Positions 58,542 to 64,000 of a DNA stretch of 64,000 nucleotides are shown in pieces. The stretch is from Pantoea rwandensis (GTDB taxonomy: Bacteria; Pseudomonadota; Gammaproteobacteria; Enterobacterales; Enterobacteriaceae). Location of the stretch: the NCBI RefSeq assembly GCF_000759475.1, contig NZ_CP009454.1:4216001-4280000 (forward strand), written 5' to 3'. Under the pieces are notes generated by a model that searched no databases, was not told the origin of the DNA, and saw only the letters and a list, made by a program, of their open reading frames with translations. The translations under genes were made by a program, and so were the position numbers. Position 1 is the first letter of the stretch, and each line of letters starts with the position of its first letter.

Positions 58542-59492
58542 TTATGCACGGATACTGCCGTAATGTGCTGCGCCGGACGCAGGCACTGCAGCCGTTTCTG
58601 GCGTCACCAGATACATACGGGCCCCATCACTGGCTGCTGACTGGCGCAGTTCCTCTGCCGGGTAAGGACCGCTGTCAACGTGGTCGCCCCGGTCAAAGCA
58701 GTTGTAGCCTGATGTCCCGGCTTCCGGTGAAATCCAGTAGTGCCGGATTTCACAGTCAAACAGCTGCGACATCTCGCCCATCACCTCGCCTGAAGGCGGA
58801 TACCAGGGAGATGTAAAGCTCAGAGTCAGTGAGCTGACTTCATCCCGATTCCAGATGGCCTGATGGCCAGCCGGAAACGCCATGCCATACAGCTGCAGAT
58901 AAAGTTCTGATGTCGTGCAAAGTCCGGTGAACAAACCACTTTCGCCGTTGAGCTCAGTGGCCAGACGTGACGGCATCACCATCAGCATGTCGCAGGGGCA
59001 GGTTGCCTCCGGCATGATGCTGAGCCATTCCCAGCGCTCCTGCGGGTCGAAGTGACCGCCGGCGCCGGCAACGCCAAACCAGTCGGCATAGTGCACGGCC
59101 ATCAGCTGCGCCATTATCTGCCGCGCTGAAAGAGGAACAGCTTCCCACTTCAGCGCATCGATGCCGGACTGCAGCCAGATTTTTTCCATGCGGGAAACCG
59201 TTTTAGTGTCGATCCATGCATCCTGCTCCAGCAGCTCAATGAAGTGCTGGAAAGCCTGGTTGGGTGAGGTCTGCGCACCCGCGCCATATGCGGTAAGCAT
59301 TGGGTAAGGTGTGTATTCCACCGCCCTGACGGGCTTCAGTATGCCGGCACAGCCGGCCAGAAACAGCTTTGTAGCCTGCCGTATGGCCTGCCGGTAAAGC
59401 GGTTTTTCCGTGCCGGCAATCCAGGGCTGCATCACATCGAGGCAGACCGATTTGGCGGTGATTTCCAGACGGTTATGGCACCATGAAAACAT
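58542..59492 (-). CDS. DUF1281-like protein of plasmids and ICEs
   Basis: A 316-residue cytoplasmic protein. The start MFSWCHNRLEITAKSVCLD and the C-terminal stretch SLTLSFTSPWYPPSGEVMGEMSQLFD with HYWISPEAGTSGYNCFDRGD resemble DUF1281 proteins, which have a ferredoxin-like fold and no known function. GAGGAG precedes the ATG. It has its own terminator and leader, as do its neighbours, so each gene here may be regulated separately. Confidence 0.72.
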   Translation of the reverse strand: MFSWCHNRLEITAKSVCLDVMQPWIAGTEKPLYRQAIRQATKLFLAGCAGILKPVRAVEYTPYPMLTAYGAGAQTSPNQAFQHFIELLEQDAWIDTKTVSRMEKIWLQSGIDALKWEAVPLSARQIMAQLMAVHYADWFGVAGAGGHFDPQERWEWLSIMPEATCPCDMLMVMPSRLATELNGESGLFTGLCTTSELYLQLYGMAFPAGHQAIWNRDEVSSLTLSFTSPWYPPSGEVMGEMSQLFDCEIRHYWISPEAGTSGYNCFDRGDHVDSGPYPAEELRQSAASDGARMYLVTPETAAVPASGAAHYGSIRA

Positions 59493-59524
59493 TGTGAAAC
59501 TCCTCTTGTCGGTTAAAACGAAAA

Positions 59525-59559
59525 GAGGGCATCCCCCTGAGGAAGATGCCCTCAGGGGG
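59525..59559 (-). promoter_or_regulatory. Structured leader of the DUF1281-like gene
   Basis: GAGGGCATC (59,525-59,533) pairs with GATGCCCTC (59,545-59,553), and CCCCCTGAGG (59,533-59,542) pairs with CCTCAGGGGG (59,550-59,559). The helices are interleaved and partly overlap, so they form either a compact pseudoknot with shorter stems or two exclusive hairpins. Confidence 0.7.
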
Positions 59560-59587
59560 ATGATGGCGGCCGCAGCCGCCGGTTCAG

Positions 59588-60571
59588 TTATGCCGCCTGT
59601 TCTGTATTCCGGTTCAGGGGCTCAAGTAAGTATTCCGAGGCTTCCCGGGCGAAACGACAGGCCCGGAAAATTGCTCGTTTGTCTTCACGCAGCGCTCTCA
59701 GCCAGCCGGCGAGGTAGCTTTCGTGCTGCACGTCGCCGGTAATACCCAGTTGCGCGCAGAGAAAAGCACTGCCGGTTTCCGCTATCAGCTCTTCGAAGGC
59801 GTACACCGGGTCACCAAACTGCCGTGATGAAGAGGTGATCCCTTCCCGGTTGAGTCGGCTCCCGTGGCCAGTGGCATGCACCAGCTCGTGCAGCAGCGTG
59901 GACCAGTAATCCGCCTCCGTAAGGAACTGCGGCGCCGTCGGCATCACGATGCGGTCTGCGCCCGGGCGATAATACGCCCGGTCCTGCCGGCGATGGTCAC
60001 ACCCGACGCAGGTTGCGCTGAGTATCTGTTGCACCTGCTTTAGCTGAACTGCGCTGAGATAAGAGTGCTGCCCGGTCGGTGCAGTATGAGCAACCGTTCC
60101 GGTAACAGATTCAGGTAACCCTTCGCACTGATGAACACTGAACAGCTGCAGTTGTTTGATCATGGCCAGTTGCTCCATGACAGGTTCACCGTCCCTAAAC
60201 AGCAGGTTATCGCTACTGTCCCGGGCCTGTTTCTCAAACGGTTTGTAAATGATGGCCAGCGCGCTGGTTTCGCCCTTTCTTACGTATCCGCCGGCGTCTT
60301 TCGCCTGCCGGAAGGTAATCCAGCGGTCGGAGGCGTAACCGTGCTCTTCAGCAGCCATCCACAACAGCGGAACATTGATACCACTGTAGGCACGGCCGGT
60401 GACGGCATTCACCGGCAAACTGCTGCCGTGCACGCCTTCAGCCGAACGCCATGGCCGCCGCCAGGGGGGCACGCCGTTCTCCAGCGCAACAATAATTTTG
60501 TCTGTGACCTGCTGGTACAGGTCGGGAGTGTTAAGTTCTGCCGCTTTACGCCGGCCAGAAGTCGTTTTCAT
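59588..60571 (-). CDS. ardC: ArdC-family antirestriction zincin-like protein
   Basis: A 327-residue ArdC-type protein. The N-terminal ssDNA-binding domain (DLYQQVTDKIIVALENGVPPWRRPW, RAYSGINVPLLW, WITFRQAKDAGGYVRKGE) is followed by a zincin-like domain with HELVHATGH and the downstream Glu-containing YAFEELIAETGSAFL. ArdC proteins ride into recipients and protect incoming DNA from restriction. The ATG at 60,571 has AAAGG upstream; the frame open to a TTG at 60,619 is not supported. A GC-rich hairpin (59,565-59,580) follows the stop. Confidence 0.92.
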   Translation of the reverse strand: MKTTSGRRKAAELNTPDLYQQVTDKIIVALENGVPPWRRPWRSAEGVHGSSLPVNAVTGRAYSGINVPLLWMAAEEHGYASDRWITFRQAKDAGGYVRKGETSALAIIYKPFEKQARDSSDNLLFRDGEPVMEQLAMIKQLQLFSVHQCEGLPESVTGTVAHTAPTGQHSYLSAVQLKQVQQILSATCVGCDHRRQDRAYYRPGADRIVMPTAPQFLTEADYWSTLLHELVHATGHGSRLNREGITSSSRQFGDPVYAFEELIAETGSAFLCAQLGITGDVQHESYLAGWLRALREDKRAIFRACRFAREASEYLLEPLNRNTEQAA

Positions 60572-60594
60572 CAGATGCTGCCTTTTAGTAAGGG

Positions 60595-60627
60595 GCGCAT
60601 CCTGTCCAGTGGCGGACAATGCGCCAC
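60595..60627 (-). promoter_or_regulatory. Structured leader of ardC
   Basis: GCGCAT-CC-TGTCC (60,595-60,607) pairs with GGACAATGCGC (60,614-60,624), and GTGGCG (60,609-60,614) pairs with CGCCAC (60,622-60,627). The two helices cross and overlap at their ends, as in the neighbouring leaders. Confidence 0.65.
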
Positions 60628-60648
60628 CAGTGAGTGGAAAATCAGTTA

Positions 60649-61260
60649 TCAGGAGTAGCGTAAGGAGCCGTCTGACATAACGGTACGGATGCGATCAGTT
60701 ACGCTTGCGACTGCACGATTAAACATCTCCCGATCTGCGGGTTTGGCCCGTTTTGAGTCCAGGCGTATTACCTGATCCAGAACACGCAGTGCCTGTGAAC
60801 GCCAGCTCAGACGTTCAGCATTACCCACGCAGGCATGAAAGTGGCGCAACGACTGGTCATAAAGCCACTGCACACTATCCCGGTATTGCCCCACCGGCAC
60901 ATACATCTTCAACGGAGGTTGCGTTTCTTTTTGAAGAGTCAGCGCATTACTCAGGTCACTGATAACGGGGGTTATCAGCAGGTCACAATGTTTACTCAGC
61001 ACCGCATCGAACATGCTCTGTGCCAAGAAAGTTTTGAAAGAGAATTCTTTATCTGGGATCAGCCCGTCGGCGACATCTGACCAACCAGAATCTTTTGACG
61101 GATTACAGCCTTCAGCCCAAGCTTTCATCCACTCGCCGGGGCGTCGGTCATCGGGTATGCGGATATAAATCCCCAGGTTCTTTTCGAGTATCAGCGGGCG
61201 CTGCATACCCAGATTTTGAGTGAGCAGCGGACGAAGTTCAGTTGATGTAAAACGGATCAT
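60649..61260 (-). CDS. DUF3085-like protein
   Basis: A 203-residue protein. The N-terminal half (MIRFTSTELRPLL, NLGIYI, WAEGCNPSKDSGWSD, FSFKTFLAQSMFDAVLSKHCDLLITPVI) resembles DUF3085 proteins of mobile elements. The C-terminal half has no recognised domain and ends in a charged helix. GGAGG lies at good distance from the ATG. No function is known. Confidence 0.65.
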   Translation of the reverse strand: MIRFTSTELRPLLTQNLGMQRPLILEKNLGIYIRIPDDRRPGEWMKAWAEGCNPSKDSGWSDVADGLIPDKEFSFKTFLAQSMFDAVLSKHCDLLITPVISDLSNALTLQKETQPPLKMYVPVGQYRDSVQWLYDQSLRHFHACVGNAERLSWRSQALRVLDQVIRLDSKRAKPADREMFNRAVASVTDRIRTVMSDGSLRYS

Positions 61261-61280
61261 GTTCCCTCCAGTTAAGATGA

Positions 61281-61319
61281 GGAGGAAACCTCCCCGGGAG
61301 GGAAGGTCCCTCCGGGAAG
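61281..61319 (-). promoter_or_regulatory. Structured leader of the DUF3085-like gene
   Basis: GGAGG-AAA-CCTCC (61,281-61,293) and a longer near-perfect palindrome around CCCGGGAGGGA and TCCCTCCGGG (about 61,293-61,316) can form adjacent or competing hairpins. Confidence 0.55.
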
Positions 61320-61340
61320 TGTCAGTCAGTGAAGAACGAT

Positions 61341-61649
61341 TCAGTCGAAGCGGTAACGCAGTCCGGCCATCTGCTGCGCCATTTGCCGTCCAGCGCGTAA
61401 GGCTTTACGGGCAGAGGCAAAATGACCTGTGCTGGCCAGCTGCTGATAGTGCCAGTCGCGTGAACTGTAACCCGTTCTACGCGAAATGATGGCGGTATAT
61501 CCGTCATCAGACTCGACGACCTCGGCGCGGAAACTGCTGTGACCGCTGCGGTTCGTGAACCATTCTGCCTGTCGCTGCTTCATTGCCACTGTAAGGCTGC
61601 TGAGCATGCGGGTGGTACGGGTGATGAGTATCAGCATTATACTGCTCAT
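61341..61649 (-). CDS. Small element protein of unknown function
   Basis: A 102-residue basic protein from the ATG at 61,649 (MSSIMLILITRTTRMLSSL to the end GLRYRFD). The middle (GHSSFRAEVVESDDGYTAIISRRTGYSS) looks like a small beta fold, and the C-terminus (ASARKALRAGRQMAQQ) is helical and basic. AAGGAG is ideally spaced but buried in a hairpin (see the leader). Not recognised. Confidence 0.65.
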   Translation of the reverse strand: MSSIMLILITRTTRMLSSLTVAMKQRQAEWFTNRSGHSSFRAEVVESDDGYTAIISRRTGYSSRDWHYQQLASTGHFASARKALRAGRQMAQQMAGLRYRFD

Positions 61650-61680
61650 GGTTTTCTCCTTGATGAATGCGGAGAAAACC
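61650..61680 (-). promoter_or_regulatory. Ten-bp hairpin that hides a ribosome binding site
   Basis: GGTTTTCTCC (61,650-61,659) is the perfect complement of GGAGAAAACC (61,671-61,680). On the transcript the 3' arm contains GGAG of the ribosome site and ends right at the ATG, so the folded form should block initiation. A further GC-rich inverted repeat (GCGGG with CCCGC) lies just upstream at about 61,694-61,712. Confidence 0.8.
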
Positions 61681-61798
61681 GTCACCGCGGATGCGGGAAG
61701 GTTATCCCCGCAAGGGTTATCGCGTTTGTCTTAGTGACGCCGGCTTTTGGTGTATGACTCATTCGCAATCCGGTTGAGGCTGAACCCAATGGTCCGGC

Positions 61799-62158
61799 TC
61801 AGTCCATCCAGCGATCTTCGCTTATGAGATTCTCTTCGTCCTGGACCGCGCGCCCGAAAAAAAACGTCCAGGCAGCTTCGTCAATCTCTCTGGCCATATT
61901 GCAAAGGCCTTCGAAGAAAGACTTCCAGGATTCAGGAATAAGATTGCGCACAGACAATGCTGCGAGGTCTTGTGCAACAGCAGCCATGTCCCAGACATAG
62001 TACGCAAAGCCATCTATGTCGGTTGGAGTGTTAAGGCCAAGGCGACGTAGAGCTGCAATGCTCAGCAAATCACCTTCAGCATTAACAAGCGCCACTTTGT
62101 GCGCAGTCAGCTCACGGGCACGAATGTGAAAGGATGTTTCAGGTAAATATTCGTTCAT
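61799..62158 (-). CDS. Small element protein of unknown function
   Basis: A 119-residue acidic protein (MNEYLPETSFHIRARELTAHKV onward, with AALRRLGLNTPTDIDGFAYYVWDMAAVAQDL and an acidic, aromatic C-terminus). AGGAA is seven bases before the ATG at 62,158. Not recognised. It is one of several small genes in this leftward module with separate leaders. Confidence 0.62.
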   Translation of the reverse strand: MNEYLPETSFHIRARELTAHKVALVNAEGDLLSIAALRRLGLNTPTDIDGFAYYVWDMAAVAQDLAALSVRNLIPESWKSFFEGLCNMAREIDEAAWTFFFGRAVQDEENLISEDRWMD

Positions 62159-62181
62159 AAAGGATTCCTTAGAATTGAGGA

Positions 62182-62218
62182 ACCCTGTCCCTAAGGGGGA
62201 CAAAAGTCCCGTCAGGGT
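62182..62218 (-). promoter_or_regulatory. Structured leader of the 119-residue protein gene
   Basis: GGGAC (62,197-62,201) can pair either with GTCCC at 62,187-62,191 or with GTCCC at 62,206-62,210, and ACCCTG (62,182-62,187) pairs with CAGGGT (62,213-62,218). These folds are mutually exclusive in part. Confidence 0.55.
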
Positions 62219-62244
62219 GACAAATGATTAAATTGTTCAGACCG

Positions 62245-62661
62245 TCATGTTAAGTCAGAGAGAGGGTAGCTTTGATAAAACATTTCGCGCAGTTGGTTAG
62301 TGGCTTCGTCCAGCGCTTTTTCCTCGCGAGCCCGGGTTATGCCCTGCTGAAAAGCTTCATTCCAGTGTCGGCTGTGGACCTCTGCGCCCAGAAGGATGAG
62401 ACAGTCCACTGCGTTCTTAACAAAGTCATGTCTGACGTAACCGGATTCCATGGCAAAACCCGTGGAATCTGCAACCCACCTGATAAAAGTCAGGTAATCG
62501 GGAAGGCCGTCTGCAGGCATCTCGGGATCGACATCGACCCTGAATTTGTTCATTAAACGGAAGTGAAGCTGTGTTTTGACGTAATCCACTATAATTTCTG
62601 CGTCAGCAGAAGAATCACAACGGAGTAAAGTGCCTGGATTGAACACACGGGTGTAATGCAT
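62245..62661 (-). CDS. Small element protein of unknown function
   Basis: A 138-residue protein from the ATG at 62,661 (MHYTRVFNPGTLLRCDSSADAE), preceded by CGGAG. The body (EIIVDYVKTQLHFRLMNKF, LPDYLTFIRWVADSTGF, FVKNAVDCLILLGAEV) is helical and ends in a charged segment. The frame is open farther upstream to 62,817 but without support. Not recognised. Confidence 0.6.
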   Translation of the reverse strand: MHYTRVFNPGTLLRCDSSADAEIIVDYVKTQLHFRLMNKFRVDVDPEMPADGLPDYLTFIRWVADSTGFAMESGYVRHDFVKNAVDCLILLGAEVHSRHWNEAFQQGITRAREEKALDEATNQLREMFYQSYPLSDLT

Positions 62662-62683
62662 CGGGGATATCTCCGTTAATGAA

Positions 62684-62720
62684 GGAAACAGCCACCCTGT
62701 ACGGGAAGTGTTTTCCCGTA
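62684..62720 (-). promoter_or_regulatory. Structured leader of the 138-residue protein gene
   Basis: TACGGGAA (62,700-62,707) pairs with TTCCCGTA (62,713-62,720), while GGAAACA (62,684-62,690) can pair with TGTTTTCC (62,709-62,716) with one bulge. The helices are interleaved, as in the neighbouring leaders. Confidence 0.55.
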
Positions 62721-63001
62721 GAATTAATATCTGGAAGCGGAGTTGAATGGACCTTGACCCGGTTATCAGGTCCCTGTTTGCAAAGGTTAACAGGTTTGAA
62801 CCGCCCGAAAGCGCCATCTCTCAGGTTTTAATGGCATTGGCATGTGACTACCCGAAGGCGTTCCTCTCAAATCACCGGAACATTGGCAGTTGTCGATGTG
62901 ACAACGGTTAGCAATCTAAGCCTACACAATCCGCTCGTTTCCAGCAATACCAGGTAGATAAATTTCTCAATAAACAGTTACTACTGCCAGTTAATAACAA
63001 A
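62721..63001. other. Intergenic stretch of the element
   Basis: About 280 bases with no supportable gene or clear site. Confidence 0.5.
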
Positions 63002-63208
63002 TTAGTGATTGTTAAAAAAGGCAGACAGGGCGCCATGGAATAAATCGAGAAACGCATGGTGACGTGGGTATTCTTCATCATAGTGCATGTGCGCTTCTTG
63101 TGAGCAGGCTACTTCGTAATACCCTCGTTCGAGAATAAATGTAGCTCTATCGCTCAGTTTCAAAATAAATCGCATAGTCCAGTGACAGAAAAATGAAATT
63201 CTATTCAT
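63002..63208 (-). CDS. Small protein overlapping the recombinase stop
   Basis: A 68-residue frame from the ATG at 63,208 (MNRISFFCHWTMRFILKL, then FILERGYYEVACSQEAHMHYDEEY and a His- and Phe-rich end). Its ATG lies inside the end of the recombinase gene (GAGAGTGATGAATAG), an overlap typical of coupled translation. Not recognised. Confidence 0.5.
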   Translation of the reverse strand: MNRISFFCHWTMRFILKLSDRATFILERGYYEVACSQEAHMHYDEEYPRHHAFLDLFHGALSAFFNNH

Positions 63209-64000
63209 CACTCTCAACCTTGTTATAAACACGGGCCACATAATGCCCTCTGCCATCCCCATGCCCCAGGTCCATTGATGCAAGAGCCTGCGCCTCTTCT
63301 TTACTGAAACCGTTTTTCATATGAAGATTCATCACATCGACAGAATAGGCATAGCGTAAACTGTGCGGTGCATACTTCCCGGTCAATCCGGCTTCACGCA
63401 CTATATTACGGTACCGCTCGATAGCGGTATGTAATGACGGCTTATCGATTAACTTACCGTTATTTTCATTCAAATATTTTAGCGCAATACTAATTGCGGA
63501 AAGAGTAGCATCACGATCCAACACAGTTGTGTCTCTGGGACGACCTCCTTTTGTCCCGAATACAACGCGTATTTTTTCGTTACCAGTAAGTAGCGTTTTT
63601 TGCCAGGTTTTTAATGATTTCGCGGACTGGACTGTTTCTTCGGTTCTTAAACCCAGTAACCGGGACAACCTCAATGCACAAGCTACACCTTCATCCTTTT
63701 GTTCCACACTCGTCAGCACCTGCCGGAAATAATTATCGGGAATGGCAACCTTTGTTCCGTCACGACTGGTTTCTGAAATGCCCAGAGCCTGGTTGCTCAG
63801 TTTTTCGTGAGTCGGGTCAGCCATAAAAGTTTTTCCTGCAACCCGAAGCAAAGCCCGGATGGCCGACATTTCATTCTGGAGAGTACGCTTTGAAATTTCC
63901 TCAGATAGGCGGCTTTTCATATACAACTCAATATGTCCGGTCTTTATGTGTTTTACATCTCTAATCTGGACGTTAAGTTTTAATAAACGCTCAGCAAACC
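63201..64000 (-). CDS. Second tyrosine recombinase (Integrase_1-like), N-terminus outside the window
   Basis: The frame is open to the window edge, so the start is missing. The visible part has a SAM-like core-binding region (LSEEISKRTLQNEMSAIRALLRVAGK) and a catalytic domain with the first Arg in SRLLGLRTEETVQS, a Lys near TKGGRPRDT, HSLRYAYSVDVM (His-x-x-Arg), a late His in LGHGDGRGHY and a C-terminal Tyr in VARVY. It resembles the integrase-domain proteins of plasmids and ICEs, perhaps for resolution or inversion, and not the tRNA-linked integrase at 45.5 kb. Confidence 0.82.
   Translation of the reverse strand, partial: FAERLLKLNVQIRDVKHIKTGHIELYMKSRLSEEISKRTLQNEMSAIRALLRVAGKTFMADPTHEKLSNQALGISETSRDGTKVAIPDNYFRQVLTSVEQKDEGVACALRLSRLLGLRTEETVQSAKSLKTWQKTLLTGNEKIRVVFGTKGGRPRDTTVLDRDATLSAISIALKYLNENNGKLIDKPSLHTAIERYRNIVREAGLTGKYAPHSLRYAYSVDVMNLHMKNGFSKEEAQALASMDLGHGDGRGHYVARVYNKVESDE

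Larger units (their letters stand above)
45243..64000. mobile_element. Integrated conjugative-type element at tRNA-Phe, right end outside the window
   Basis: From the tRNA-Phe 3' end onward all genes are accessory: tyrosine integrase, TraI_2-like protein, TraF-like protein, a set of small plasmid/ICE genes (methylase-like, DUF1281, ArdC, DUF3085) and a second recombinase. The order tRNA, integrase, TraI_2 protein fits ICEs of the SPI-7/PAPI-1/PFGI-1 class. I find no second copy of the tRNA end in the window, so the element continues past 64,000. Several genes are broken, so whether it still moves is unclear. The tRNA end itself stays intact. Confidence 0.8.

Overview
The window is a stretch of enterobacterial chromosome (Enterobacterales; gene content and the rearranged synteny suggest Erwiniaceae such as Pantoea or Erwinia, an inference) followed by an integrated mobile element that runs off the right edge. 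Bases 1 to about 45,242 are backbone with moderately GC-rich codon use. Bases 45,243 to 64,000 are accessory DNA beginning exactly at the 3' end of a tRNA-Phe(GAA) gene.

Backbone layout. (1) sfsB, murA, ibaG and the mlaFEDCB operon for retrograde phospholipid transport. (2) The divergent yrbG-kdsD-kdsC-lptCAB-rpoN-hpf-ptsN-rapZ-npr run, covering Kdo synthesis, LPS export, sigma-54, ribosome hibernation and the nitrogen PTS. (3) mtgA, the sRNA ArcZ and arcB. (4) An unusual glutamate-synthase locus: an oversized GltB-like protein (1843 aa) followed by a CysJ-like diflavin reductase where gltD would be expected. (5) sspAB, rpsI-rplM, zapE, zapG, degQ, degS. (6) epmA, two entericidin genes, efp and epmB (EF-P and its modification), yjeI, groSL behind a clear sigma-32 promoter, fxsA, aspA-dcuA, dsbD, yjdC and tRNA-Phe. 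Compared with E. coli, elbB, yhcC, cutA and the frd-ampC-blc-sugE block are missing from their usual places, and degS abuts epmA.

Mobile element. Next to tRNA-Phe lie a tyrosine integrase and a TraI_2/MobH-like protein whose HD motif looks degenerate, then two proteins of unknown function, a TraF-like outer-membrane protein and a lipoprotein. Decayed genes and an IS3-family transposase tail follow. From 57.7 kb to the end comes a leftward module typical of integrative conjugative elements and large plasmids: an orphan N6-methylase-like protein, DUF1281-like, ArdC antirestriction, DUF3085-like, small unknown genes and a second, truncated recombinase. Each of seven consecutive genes in this module is preceded by a GC-rich leader with competing or interleaved complementary segments.

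The most interesting part is an AT-rich cargo at 52.77-56.97 kb, bounded on one side by the IS3 remnant. It is one compact leftward operon: a 24-residue peptide gene too short for normal gene calling, a 14-bp hairpin immediately after its stop, a self-processing S-adenosylmethionine decarboxylase, a HemN/HemW-like radical SAM enzyme, a cytochrome P450 and an MFS exporter. I read it as a candidate ribosomally made, post-translationally modified peptide (RiPP) pathway in which the peptide with C-terminal NYDFNGVAW is the precursor, with decarboxylated SAM possibly serving as a building block. I do not recognise it as a described pathway. Product and chemistry are inference.
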